From Ostreiculturibacter nitratireducens (lineage in GTDB: Bacteria > Pseudomonadota > Alphaproteobacteria > Rhodobacterales > Rhodobacteraceae), in the NCBI RefSeq assembly GCF_032670585.1, contig NZ_JAVQHL010000002.1, positions 682,001 to 746,000 of the forward strand: a DNA stretch of 64,000 bases, written 5' to 3'. Shown here one piece after another: positions 8,993-17,020 of the stretch. Numbering within the stretch: the first letter of the stretch is position 1; each line of letters begins with the position of its first letter. Under the pieces are notes generated by a model. That model was not told the origin of the DNA, did no database searches, and was given only the letters and a program-made list of their open reading frames with translations. Both the position numbers and the translations under genes were made by a program.

Positions 8993-9865
8993 TCAGGCGG
9001 CCCGTGCGCGGGCCCCAGCCTTAGCAGCAAGCATCGCGCCCGCCGTGATAAGGATCGCGGCGAGCGCGAGACGCGGAGTAGGTTCCGCGATACCAGCGCC
9101 GACCAGCACAAGCGTGGACAGAAGCGGCGCGGCGTATGACGCCGTTCCCAAAAGCTGGATATCCCCCCGCTTCACGCCCACGTCCCAGGTGTAGAAGGCA
9201 AGCCCCACGGGACCGAGGCCAAGCGCCAGGACCGAAAGCCATCCGGCCATGCCCACGGGCCAGGCAGATGTCTCCAGCGAGAAATGCGCGGCAAACGAAA
9301 GCGCGGCCGTCGTGAGGCAGAATACCGTGACCGAAGCCGTCGGAACGGCGCCCAGGCGCCGCGACAGCACCGAATAGCTCGACCATGTCAGCGCGCAGAG
9401 GAAGGCAAACCCGTATCCCGGCAGCGCCTCTGCCGAAAGCGTGCCCCCGTTCTTCAGAACGATGAGCGCCGCGCCGGCGAAAGCGAGGATCGCCCCGGCG
9501 ACATGTGCGCCTGTGAGGCGCTCGCCCGGAAGGAGCCCGGAAAACAGGACGATCAGCAGCGGCCAGAGATAGGCGATCAGCCCCGCTTCGGCGGCGGGTG
9601 CCATCCGCAGTGCCGAGAAATAGAACAGGTGGTAGCCGAAGAGCCCTGCCGTGCCGAAGGCGTAGACCTTCCAGCTGACGGTCCTGAGAACAGCGAACCC
9701 GCCCGCCTTCCAGGTCCAGATGAGGCCAAGCGCTCCCCCCAACGTGAATGTCAGCCCGTTCAGAAGAAGCGGCGGAACCGGCGCCGTGCCGACCGTGAAC
9801 AGCGCCAGAAGCGACCACATCAGGATGGCCGAACCGCCAATAAGGGTTGCCCTGCTGCGGCTCAT
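8993..9865 (-). CDS. DMT superfamily (EamA) transporter
   Basis: About 290 residues with ten predicted membrane helices in two EamA-type halves (for example LFGYHLFYFSALRMAPAAEA and LIAYLWPLLIVLFSGLLPGE in the first half; LLGTASYAAPLLSTLVLVGA in the second). Such proteins are small-molecule exporters or importers in the inner membrane. The ATG at 9865 overlaps the stop of the ATP-grasp gene by 4 bp (ATGA), so I use it over the upstream GTG at 9880. The tight coupling suggests that this protein may move the product or substrate of the ATP-grasp enzyme. Confidence 0.88.
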   Translation of the reverse strand: MSRSRATLIGGSAILMWSLLALFTVGTAPVPPLLLNGLTFTLGGALGLIWTWKAGGFAVLRTVSWKVYAFGTAGLFGYHLFYFSALRMAPAAEAGLIAYLWPLLIVLFSGLLPGERLTGAHVAGAILAFAGAALIVLKNGGTLSAEALPGYGFAFLCALTWSSYSVLSRRLGAVPTASVTVFCLTTAALSFAAHFSLETSAWPVGMAGWLSVLALGLGPVGLAFYTWDVGVKRGDIQLLGTASYAAPLLSTLVLVGAGIAEPTPRLALAAILITAGAMLAAKAGARARAA

Positions 9866-11058
9866 TTGCGCTTGCCCCACGGGCGCCGCTGGCTCGGAAG
9901 GCCGCCGACGTCTTCCGCGATACGCCGCGATTCCTCCTCGGCCGATTTCAAGCGGGGCAGGAATTCGGGGTTGAGAAGACCGCGATCCGCCGCCCTCTGG
10001 TAGACATGGTGATGCGGGTTGGAATTGATCTCATTCAGGATCGGGCCGTCCTTTGCCAGCGCAATGTCGAAACCGAGGATGCCGTGGCCGGGAAAGGCCT
10101 CGTGCGCGGCGATCGAAAGCTTCACCGCCTCCCGCACATGCGGCAGGACCGCGCCGGCAAGGGATGCTCCCGTCGCGAGCGAATTTTCGAGAACCGACGT
10201 GCTGAGCCGGGACAGGTCCTGCGCGCGCAGGATCGCGCCCGTGGCCGGATCGACAAGCGCCATTGCGTTCGAGGCGGCCCCCACGGCCGCGTCGATCATG
10301 AGGCCCTTCGCCGGCATCTTCAACGCGCTGTAGAGAAGCCCGATCCCGTCCTTCGTGCGCAGGGTCACCGTCCGGAACATGCCCACTGCCGGACCGTTCA
10401 ATGCCTCGACGACCGGGTGCTGCCGGATCAGCGGCTGGAACAGGTAGCCTCGGGGGAAATGCAGCACGATCTCCTCGCTCAGCGCCTTGATGGAGACCTC
10501 GCGGCCATCCCCGAGAGTGACCATCACGCCATCGGCCGAAACGGAAAGGAAACTCGCCCCGCCGATACCCAGCGAACCGTCGAGGGCCTTTCCGAAGCAG
10601 GGAAGTATGCCGTCGCGCCGCAGGAAATTGGCGATCTCCTCCGAACTGGTCAGCATGGGAACGCTCGGCACGCGGAACTGACGCGAAAAGACGGCGAGCG
10701 GTTCGAGCACCGGGAAGCCGGCCTTTTCAAGGGTGAGGCCCGTCAGGAGCTTGTTGAAAAAGAGCCCGTGCTGGCCGGCGTTGCAGCGCGGCGACAGGCG
10801 GGAGTTCAAAGCTTCGCCCGATGCCATCGAGACATAGCTGTGCCGTTCCCCGGCGCTGATCGAGGGGCGGAAGAGCCCGTAGATGAAGTAGTCCTTCGGC
10901 TCCAGCTTCTGCGCCCCGAGCGTCAGGGCCGCCATTTCCGCCAATTGCCGGTAGCGTCCCTTGCCGTAGGTCGCCTTTGCCCAGGCGAGAGCATGCGCGA
11001 GCTTGACCTGCTTCGGCACGTTCGACGTCTTGAGGATCGTCTCCTGAGCCCTTGCCAT
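9862..11058 (-). CDS. ATP-grasp protein, sugar-transfer-associated type
   Basis: A 398-residue protein. The C-terminal half has an ATP-grasp layout: ILPCFGKALDGSLGIGGASF (substrate/ATP lysine region), FPRGYLFQPLIRQHP, then FPGHGILGFDIALAKDGP and ILNEINSNPHHHVYQRA, where acidic D and E-x-N residues would bind magnesium. This resembles the family of ATP-grasp enzymes found beside sugar transferases, which join carboxylates to amines or hydroxyls through acyl phosphates. The substrate is unknown. ATG 11058 is 7 bp behind a terminator-like hairpin of the upstream phaB and has no evident Shine-Dalgarno. The 3' end overlaps the EamA transporter gene. Confidence 0.75.
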   Translation of the reverse strand: MARAQETILKTSNVPKQVKLAHALAWAKATYGKGRYRQLAEMAALTLGAQKLEPKDYFIYGLFRPSISAGERHSYVSMASGEALNSRLSPRCNAGQHGLFFNKLLTGLTLEKAGFPVLEPLAVFSRQFRVPSVPMLTSSEEIANFLRRDGILPCFGKALDGSLGIGGASFLSVSADGVMVTLGDGREVSIKALSEEIVLHFPRGYLFQPLIRQHPVVEALNGPAVGMFRTVTLRTKDGIGLLYSALKMPAKGLMIDAAVGAASNAMALVDPATGAILRAQDLSRLSTSVLENSLATGASLAGAVLPHVREAVKLSIAAHEAFPGHGILGFDIALAKDGPILNEINSNPHHHVYQRAADRGLLNPEFLPRLKSAEEESRRIAEDVGGLPSQRRPWGKRK

Positions 11059-11061
11059 GAA

Positions 11062-11090
11062 AAATCCCCGCCGAAGCCCTGTCGGCGGGG
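11062..11090 (-). terminator. rho-independent terminator after phaB
   Basis: On the minus strand CCCCGCCGA (11090-11082), loop CAGGGCT, TCGGCGGGG (11074-11066) and then ATTTTT. The stem is GC-rich and followed by a T run, so it should end phaB transcription. The following gene's ATG comes only a few bases after the T run. Confidence 0.75.
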
Positions 11091-11134
11091 ACATTAGGAT
11101 TGCGTTCACGGCGCCGCAAGGCGCCCGACGCGGC

Positions 11135-11860
11135 TCAGACAAAGAACTGGCCGCCGTTCGCGGAGATCGTCGACCCGGTGATGAAGCCCGCGTCGTCGGA
11201 GGCAAGGAACACCACGCAGCGCGCGATTTCCTCCGGCTCGCCGAGGCGGCCGACCGGGATCAGCGGGATGATGCGTTCGTTCAGAACCTTCTCGTCGATC
11301 GCCTTGACCATCTCGGTCGCGATGTAGCCCGGGCAGATCGCGTTGACCGTAATGCCGGCCCGCGCGCCCTCCTGCGCCAGAGACTTGGTGAAGCCGAGAT
11401 CGCCCGCCTTCGCCGCCGAGTAGTTCGCCTGGCCCGCCTGGCCCTTCTGGCCGTTGATCGAGGAAATGGTGATGACGCGGCCAAACTTGCGGTCGCGCAT
11501 GCCCGACCACAGCGGATGCGTCATGTTGAAGACACCGGTAAGGTTGGTGTCGATCACCTCTTTCCACTGCTGCGGCGTCATCTTGTGGAACATCGCGTCA
11601 CGCGTGATCCCGGCGTTGTTGACCAGGATATCCACCGGGCCGAGGTCGGCCTCGACCTTTTTGATGCCTTCAACGCAAGCGTCGTAATCGGCCACCGACC
11701 ACTTGTAGGTCGGGATCCCGGTTTCCTTGGTGAAGGCCGCCGCCGCCTCGTCATTGCCGGCGTAGTTCGCCGCCACCTTGTAACCGGCCGCCTTGAGGGC
11801 GGTGGAAATTGCCGCGCCGATCCCGCGCGAGCCGCCGGTGACGATTGCTACCCTGGACAT
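11135..11860 (-). CDS. phaB: acetoacetyl-CoA reductase (NADPH)
   Basis: Short-chain dehydrogenase of 241 residues that reduces acetoacetyl-CoA to (R)-3-hydroxybutyryl-CoA, the monomer of polyhydroxybutyrate. TGGSRGIG (8-15) binds the nucleotide, NNAG lies at 81-84, and the catalytic Ser134, Tyr147 and Lys151 are in ISSINGQKGQAGQANYSAAK. AITVNAICPGYIATEM and the C-terminus GSTISANGGQFFV are typical of PhaB rather than FabG. ATG 11860 has GGAGG 4 bases upstream. It follows phaA after 94 bp that holds a strong hairpin. Confidence 0.95.
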   Translation of the reverse strand: MSRVAIVTGGSRGIGAAISTALKAAGYKVAANYAGNDEAAAAFTKETGIPTYKWSVADYDACVEGIKKVEADLGPVDILVNNAGITRDAMFHKMTPQQWKEVIDTNLTGVFNMTHPLWSGMRDRKFGRVITISSINGQKGQAGQANYSAAKAGDLGFTKSLAQEGARAGITVNAICPGYIATEMVKAIDEKVLNERIIPLIPVGRLGEPEEIARCVVFLASDDAGFITGSTISANGGQFFV

Positions 11861-11910
11861 GATTCCTCCGATGTCAATTATGCTTGAAAGTCTGTTACCG
11901 AAATCGAAAT

Positions 11911-11935
11911 GGGCGCGCAATAATATTGCGCGCCC
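11911..11935 (-). terminator. strong hairpin between phaA and phaB (possible attenuator)
   Basis: Perfect 11-bp arms GGGCGCGCAAT and ATTGCGCGCCC with a 3-base loop. On the minus strand the arm is followed by CATTTCGATTTCGG, which is moderately T-rich. It lies 50 bp before the phaB start and 19 bp after the phaA stop. It may partly terminate phaA transcripts or stabilise their 3' end, which would let phaA and phaB be made in different amounts. Confidence 0.6.
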
Positions 11936-11954
11936 GCCTCGGAAATTGCCCGAA

Positions 11955-13130
11955 TCAGGCGCGCTCGAGGCACATGGCGACACCCATGCCGCCGCCGATG
12001 CAGAGCGTCGCGAGGCCCTTTCTGGCGTCCCGGCGCTTCATCTCGAACAGGAGCGTGTTGAGGATGCGGGCGCCCGAGGCACCGATCGGGTGACCGATTG
12101 CGATCGCGCCGCCGTTCACGTTCACGATCGCCGGATCCCAGCCCATGTCCTTGTTGACCGCGCAGGCCTGTGCGGCGAAGGCCTCGTTCGCCTCGACGAG
12201 GTCGAGATCGCCGACCTTCCAGCCTGCCTTGTCCAGCGCCTTGCGGCTGGCGTGGATCGGGCCGACGCCCATGATTGCCGGGTCGAGGCCGGCCGTCGCG
12301 TAGGAGGCGATCCGGGCGAGCGGCGTAAGCCCGCGCTTCGCGGCTTCCTTGTCGGTCATCAGGAGAACCGCCGCAGCACCGTCGTTGATGCCCGAGGCGT
12401 TGCCCGCCGTCACCGAGCCGTCCTTCGAGAAGGCGGGCTTCAGCTTCGTCATCGACTCGAGATTCGCGCCTGCGCGGATGTATTCATCCGCGTCCACCAC
12501 GATATCGCCCTTGCGGGTCTTCACGGTGAACGGAACGATCTCGTCCGAGAACTTGCCGGCCTTCTGCGCCGCCTCTGCCTTGTTCTGCGAGGCGACCGCG
12601 AATTCGTCCTGCATGTCGCGGCTGATCTGCCACTGCGAGGCGACGTTCTCTGCCGTCGTGCCCATGTGATAGCCGTTGAAGGCGTCCCAGAGCCCGTCCT
12701 TGATCATGCAGTCGATGAACTTCATGTCGCCCATCTTGTGGCCCGCGCGCAGGTGCGCGACGTGGGGCGAAAGCGACATGTTTTCCTGCCCGCCTGCGGC
12801 GACGATGTCAGCGTCGCCAAGCTGGATGTGCTGAGCCGCAAGCGCGACCGAGCGGAGGCCCGAGCCGCAGACCTGGTTGATCGACCAGGCGGCGCTTTCC
12901 TTCGGCAGGCCGGCGTTGATGTGGGCCTGGCGGGCGGGGTTCTGTCCCTGTCCGGCGGTCAGGACCTGGCCGAGAATCGTTTCGGAAACCTCGCCCTTGT
13001 CGATCCCGGCGCGCTCGACGATCGCCTGCAGGACTGCGGCGCCGAGGTCATGGGCCGGGGTGTTGGCAAACGAGCCGTTGAAACTGCCGACGGCAGTGCG
13101 TGCGGCCGATACGATTACGACGTTGGTCAT
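11955..13130 (-). CDS. phaA: acetyl-CoA C-acetyltransferase (beta-ketothiolase)
   Basis: Thiolase of 391 residues that condenses two acetyl-CoA to acetoacetyl-CoA, the first step of polyhydroxybutyrate synthesis. The acylated cysteine is in INQVCGSGLRSVA (Cys88); His347 is in AIAIGHPIGASGAR and the second catalytic cysteine, Cys377, in LCIGGGMGVAM. ATG 13130 is preceded by GAGAGGATC. Length is typical. With phaB downstream it forms the usual phaAB pair; phaC, phaP, phaZ and phaR are not in the window. Confidence 0.95.
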   Translation of the reverse strand: MTNVVIVSAARTAVGSFNGSFANTPAHDLGAAVLQAIVERAGIDKGEVSETILGQVLTAGQGQNPARQAHINAGLPKESAAWSINQVCGSGLRSVALAAQHIQLGDADIVAAGGQENMSLSPHVAHLRAGHKMGDMKFIDCMIKDGLWDAFNGYHMGTTAENVASQWQISRDMQDEFAVASQNKAEAAQKAGKFSDEIVPFTVKTRKGDIVVDADEYIRAGANLESMTKLKPAFSKDGSVTAGNASGINDGAAAVLLMTDKEAAKRGLTPLARIASYATAGLDPAIMGVGPIHASRKALDKAGWKVGDLDLVEANEAFAAQACAVNKDMGWDPAIVNVNGGAIAIGHPIGASGARILNTLLFEMKRRDARKGLATLCIGGGMGVAMCLERA

Positions 13131-13271
13131 GGGCCTGATCCTCTCTCCTGGCGCGATACCGGCGGGGGCGGTCGCCCTTGTCGCCGCTCTGCAGCATGGC
13201 CTAAGGGCACAGGCCGTCAAGCGCAAGGAAAACGTCGGTTCCGTATGGCGGAGGGTCGCAATTTTCCGGGT

Positions 13272-14114
13272 TCAGGCGGTCATCTTCGCAGTTGCGGCAT
13301 GTTTCCACGGGGGCGAAAGCGTCGGCGCGCCGAAGTGGTAGCCCTGCAGGCAGTCCACCCCGGCCGAGGTAAGGAACGCGGCGTCCCGCGCGTTCTCGAC
13401 ATTCTCGGCGACGGTGAACATGTCGAAGTGCCGCGATATGGACAGAAGCGCCTCGGTGAGGACCTGGTTATCGGGACTGTCGGCGATCCCCTGGATGAAC
13501 TGACCGTCAATCTTGACGATGTCGAAATAGAATTCCCGCAAGTAACGGAAGGAGGTGAAGCCAGCGCCGAAATCGTCGAGCGCGAAGGCCACGCCCTCCA
13601 TTTGCAGGCCGTGCATGAAAACGCCGACGAGGTCGGGCATCAGCATCGCCGAGCTTTCGGTGATTTCGAGGATCAGCCTTTCGCCGATCGTTTCGTCCCG
13701 CGCCAGTCCCCGGCGCAGTGTCTTTATCCAACGCGGATAGCCGATGGAGCGCGCCGACATGTTGACCGCCAGCCTGACGGAAGGCTCCTCCGCCAGAGTG
13801 GCGAGCCCGAGTTCCAGCGACAGGCAATCGATCTGCCGTCCGAGTTCGGAGGTTTCGACCGGCTCCATGAAGTCCCGCGCCGGGATGATCCGGCCGGTCT
13901 CGTCCCGGATCCGGATCAGCCCCTCGAAGAAGGCCGGAACCTCCGGCCGGCAGGACTGCACGACCGGCTGGAACGCGAGTACCACGTCGCGCGCCTCGAC
14001 CGCGCGGCGCACCATGTCGATCACGGACCGGTCGCGCACGGCGACGGCCACGTCGAGCGGGCTGCGCGCGCCGGAGAACTGATGTTCGGTCCTGCCATTC
14101 CTGTTGTGCGGCAT
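13272..14114 (-). CDS. EAL domain protein (cyclic-di-GMP phosphodiesterase)
   Basis: A 280-residue stand-alone EAL domain with no GGDEF, PAS or membrane part. The catalytic residues appear intact: FEGLIRIR (E64 of the ExL motif, here EGL), VNMSAR (N118), LEITES (E150), FALDDFGAGFTSF (D180, D181), VKIDGQF (K201), VAENVE (E237) and LQGYHFG (Q257). It should hydrolyse c-di-GMP in the cytoplasm. It lies downstream of nothing visible and upstream of phaA by 141 bp on the same strand. The last 20 residues are basic and disordered. Confidence 0.92.
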   Translation of the reverse strand: MPHNRNGRTEHQFSGARSPLDVAVAVRDRSVIDMVRRAVEARDVVLAFQPVVQSCRPEVPAFFEGLIRIRDETGRIIPARDFMEPVETSELGRQIDCLSLELGLATLAEEPSVRLAVNMSARSIGYPRWIKTLRRGLARDETIGERLILEITESSAMLMPDLVGVFMHGLQMEGVAFALDDFGAGFTSFRYLREFYFDIVKIDGQFIQGIADSPDNQVLTEALLSISRHFDMFTVAENVENARDAAFLTSAGVDCLQGYHFGAPTLSPPWKHAATAKMTA

Positions 14115-14232
14115 CGCGACTCTCCCGTCCTCTGGCGCAATATTTCCGTGCGCCGGACTAACGGCCGGTTAATATGGGCGATCAAAGAGGGGCGGGCCTG
14201 GACTTCAGCCGCGGCCCCGGCCCGGGGGCAAG

Positions 14233-14802
14233 ATGACCGAACGCTGCAGTTGGTGCGGGACCGACCCGCTCTACGTCGCCTATCACGACGAGGAATGGGG
14301 AGTGCCCGAGCGCGACCCTCGCGCGCTCTGGGAAAAGCTGATTCTCGACGGGTTCCAGGCTGGTCTTGCCTGGATCACGATCCTGAGGAAGCGCGATGCC
14401 TTCCGTGCCGCCTTCGAGGACTTCCGCCCCGAGGTTATCGCGGGTTGGGGCGAACCCGAGATCGCCCGCCTTCTCGCCGATCCAGGAATCGTCCGCCACC
14501 GCGGCAAGATCGAGGCGACGATCGGCAATGCCCAAGCCTACCTCGACCTGTCGGAAAAGCGGGATTTCGCGGAGTTCCTATGGGACTACGTCGACGGCGA
14601 TCCGGTCCAGAACCGCTTCCGCACTATGGCCGAGGTTCCCGCTGAGACCGACCTTTCCCGGCGCATCTCCAAGGATCTGAAGAAGGCGGGGTTCCGCTTC
14701 TGCGGCCCGACGATTGTCTACGCCTTCATGCAGGCGACCGGGATGGTCAACGACCATCTCGTGACATGCCATTGCCACGACAGGGTTGCGCGCCTCGCCT
14801 GA
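14233..14802 (+). CDS. tag: DNA-3-methyladenine glycosylase I
   Basis: Tag, 189 residues, removes 3-methyladenine from alkylated DNA. The structural zinc ligands match the family: Cys5 in ERCSWCG, His18 in YHDEEWGVP, and His175 and Cys179 in NDHLVTCHCHD. The Tag signature DGFQAGLAWITILRKR is present at about 39-54. Starts at ATG 14233 with GGGGGCAAG upstream. It ends on the base before the convergent TlpA-like gene ends, so no intergenic DNA separates them. Confidence 0.95.
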   Translation: MTERCSWCGTDPLYVAYHDEEWGVPERDPRALWEKLILDGFQAGLAWITILRKRDAFRAAFEDFRPEVIAGWGEPEIARLLADPGIVRHRGKIEATIGNAQAYLDLSEKRDFAEFLWDYVDGDPVQNRFRTMAEVPAETDLSRRISKDLKKAGFRFCGPTIVYAFMQATGMVNDHLVTCHCHDRVARLA

Positions 14803-15357
14803 TCACTCCGAAATCAGCGCCTCGATGACGGCCTTTGCCTCGGGCGTGTCCCACTGCGCGTCGCCCATGAGCCGCGCGACCTCGCGCCCCTGGCGGTCGA
14901 GAAGGATGCTGACTGGAAGCCCCATCACAGCCGTCTCGCGCGCCAGCGCCTGCCTGGGATCGCGGTAGAGAGGCAGGTTCTCGACGCCCGTCTCCTCGAA
15001 GAATCGCTTCATGGCCGGGATCGGATTCCGCCCCGTGGCAATGGTGATGACGGCGAAATCCTCGCCCCCGAATTCCGCCTGAAGCCGGTCGAGAGAGGGC
15101 ATCTCCTCTCGGCAGGGGGCGCACCAGGTGGCCCAGAAGTTCACGAGTACGACCTTGCCGCGCCAGTCGGACAGGCGGAATTCGGCGTCCTCGATGTCGT
15201 AGAAGACGGTGTCCGCGACCTCGGCCGGTTCGGCCGAGACGACGAGTTTCTTCATGTCGCCGGCCTTCAGCGCCTCTAGCGCGGCCGGGTCGGCGAGGGC
15301 GGTGTTTGCGCAAGTCGCAAGCGCCGTGTAGAGGATGATCGAACGAATAAGCGACAT
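14803..15357 (-). CDS. TlpA-like periplasmic thiol:disulfide protein
   Basis: A 184-residue thioredoxin-fold protein with a signal peptide (IRSIILYTALATCANTALAD) and the redox motif FWATWCAPCREEMPSL, active cysteines 79 and 82. The insert after the motif and FRLSDWRGKVVLVNF match TlpA/ResA-type reductases, which keep periplasmic cysteines, including those of apocytochromes, reduced. It is divergent from argH with only 24 bp between start codons, an arrangement seen in other alphaproteobacteria. ATG 15357 is taken because it begins the signal peptide. Confidence 0.9.
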   Translation of the reverse strand: MSLIRSIILYTALATCANTALADPAALEALKAGDMKKLVVSAEPAEVADTVFYDIEDAEFRLSDWRGKVVLVNFWATWCAPCREEMPSLDRLQAEFGGEDFAVITIATGRNPIPAMKRFFEETGVENLPLYRDPRQALARETAVMGLPVSILLDRQGREVARLMGDAQWDTPEAKAVIEALISE

Positions 15358-15381
15358 ATGGCCTCCGGGCCGGGCGGAACT

Positions 15382-16794
15382 ATGACCGACGACACCAAGA
15401 CCTCCGGCGCCCCCGGCGCGAACGCCATGTGGGGCGGGCGCTTCGCCGCCGGTCCCGATGCGATCATGGAGGCGATAAACGCCTCGATCTCGTTCGACAA
15501 GCGGCTCTACGCCCAGGACATCCGGGGCAGCCGGGCCCATGCGGCGATGCTCGCGGCGACGGGCATCCTGAGTGATAGGGATGCCGAGGCGATCGGGGAA
15601 GGCCTGCTCACGGTCTTGTCAGAGATCGAGGCGGGGGAGTTCCAGTTCTCCACCGCGCTCGAGGACATCCACATGAACGTGGAGGCGCGGCTGAAGGCGC
15701 TGATCGGCGAACCGGCTGGCAGGCTCCACACCGCGCGCAGCCGAAACGACCAGGTGGCGACGGACTTCCGCCTTTGGGTCCGTGACCAGGCCGACGCCGC
15801 GATCGAGGGCCTGACGGCGCTTCAGACCGCGCTTCTTGCCCAGGCCGAGGCCGGGGCAGAGTGGGTCATGCCGGGCTTCACCCATCTCCAGACCGCGCAG
15901 CCGGTGACCTGGGGCCACCACATGATGGCCTATGTCGAGATGTTCGCCCGCGACATCGGCCGCTTCCGCGATGCCCGCGCGCGCATGAACGAATGCCCGC
16001 TGGGCGCGGCCGCCCTTGCCGGCACCTCCTTCCCGATCAACCGGGAGATGACGGCGAAGGCGCTTGGCTTCGACCGGCCGATGGCCAATTCGCTGGACGC
16101 GGTGTCGGACCGCGACTTCGCGCTGGAATTCCTCTCCGCGGCCTCGATCTGCGCAATGCATCTGAGCCGCTTCGCCGAAGAGCTGGTGATCTGGTCCTCG
16201 GCCCAGTTCCGCTTCGTCACGCTGTCGGACCGCTTCTCGACCGGATCCTCGATCATGCCGCAGAAGAAGAACCCCGACGCGGCCGAGCTGATCCGAGCCA
16301 AGATCGGGCGCATCCTCGGGGCGACGGTCGCGCTTTTCACCGTGATGAAGGGCCTGCCGCTCGCCTATTCCAAGGACATGCAGGAGGACAAGGAACAGGT
16401 CTTCGATGCGGCCGACACGCTGATGCTCGCCCTTGCCGCGATGGAGGGGATGGTCCGCGACATGAACGCGAACCGCGCGAACCTCGAAAAGGCGGCCGCC
16501 TCGGGCTTCTCCACGGCGACCGACCTTGCCGACTGGCTCGTGCGCGCGGCCGGGCTGCCGTTCCGCGAGGCGCATCACGTCACCGGCGCGCTCGTCGCGC
16601 TGGCAGAGAAGAAGGGCTGCGACCTGCCCGACCTCACGCTCGAGGAAATGCAGGCGTCTCACCCCGGGATCACCGAGGAAATCTATTCGGTGCTTGGCGT
16701 TCACAATTCCGTGGCCTCGCGCCAGAGCTACGGCGGCACGGCGCCGGATCAGGTCCGGGCGCAGATCGCCCGTTGGAGGGGCAAACTGAAGTGA
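15382..16794 (+). CDS. argH: argininosuccinate lyase
   Basis: ArgH, 470 residues, splits argininosuccinate into arginine and fumarate in the last step of arginine synthesis. The fumarase/aspartase superfamily signature GSSIMPQKKNPD is present (near residue 289), as are NAMWGGRF at the N-terminus and SRNDQVATDFRLW. I choose ATG 15382 because the alternative ATG 15358 directly abuts the divergent TlpA start and gives a non-conserved extension. The stop overlaps the GTG of the following lipoprotein gene by 3 bp. Confidence 0.95.
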   Translation: MTDDTKTSGAPGANAMWGGRFAAGPDAIMEAINASISFDKRLYAQDIRGSRAHAAMLAATGILSDRDAEAIGEGLLTVLSEIEAGEFQFSTALEDIHMNVEARLKALIGEPAGRLHTARSRNDQVATDFRLWVRDQADAAIEGLTALQTALLAQAEAGAEWVMPGFTHLQTAQPVTWGHHMMAYVEMFARDIGRFRDARARMNECPLGAAALAGTSFPINREMTAKALGFDRPMANSLDAVSDRDFALEFLSAASICAMHLSRFAEELVIWSSAQFRFVTLSDRFSTGSSIMPQKKNPDAAELIRAKIGRILGATVALFTVMKGLPLAYSKDMQEDKEQVFDAADTLMLALAAMEGMVRDMNANRANLEKAAASGFSTATDLADWLVRAAGLPFREAHHVTGALVALAEKKGCDLPDLTLEEMQASHPGITEEIYSVLGVHNSVASRQSYGGTAPDQVRAQIARWRGKLK

Positions 16795-16958
16795 TCCGCA
16801 TTGCCGCGCTTCTTGGGCTTCTCGCCCTCAATGCCTGCGGCGCCGAGGGCGAACCTCTTCCGCCAGGCGTCATCACGACCAAGTCTAAGGGAGAGGGCTT
16901 CGGCGTCATCGTCCCTGAAACCGGGCCCACGCAGGTAGGCATCGTTTCCCGCTTCTGA
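16791..16958 (+). CDS. LptM-like small lipoprotein
   Basis: A 55-residue peptide beginning at GTG 16791, inside the argH stop (GTGA), with GGAGGGG 10 bases upstream. It has a lipoprotein signal IAALLGLLALNAC with Cys16 as the lipidation site, followed by CGAEGEPLPPG. This CGxxGxPLxPP pattern resembles LptM/YifL lipoproteins, which assist disulfide formation in the LPS transporter LptD in enterobacteria. The position between argH and lysA also matches the usual place of that lipoprotein in proteobacteria. Function here is inferred from motif and position only. Confidence 0.72.
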   Translation: MIRIAALLGLLALNACGAEGEPLPPGVITTKSKGEGFGVIVPETGPTQVGIVSRF

Positions 16959-16969
16959 CGCGGGGCGGC

Positions 16970-16997
16970 TTGCCTCCGTCCGCCCCGGCGCTAGGGT
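16970..16997 (+). promoter_or_regulatory. possible sigma70-type promoter before the DUF2834 gene
   Basis: TTGCCT at 16970-16975 and TAGGGT at 16992-16997, 16 bp apart, 24 bp upstream of the start codon. The -10 match is only partial. Confidence 0.3.
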
Positions 16998-17020
16998 CTG
17001 GGCGCAACCGGAGGTTCCCG

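Noticed and set aside
11793..14645. A 950-codon plus-strand frame over phaA and EAL genes
   Set aside because: Antisense to two genes with intact catalytic residues; its composition (Arg, Ala, Asp, Gly) is typical of shadow frames.
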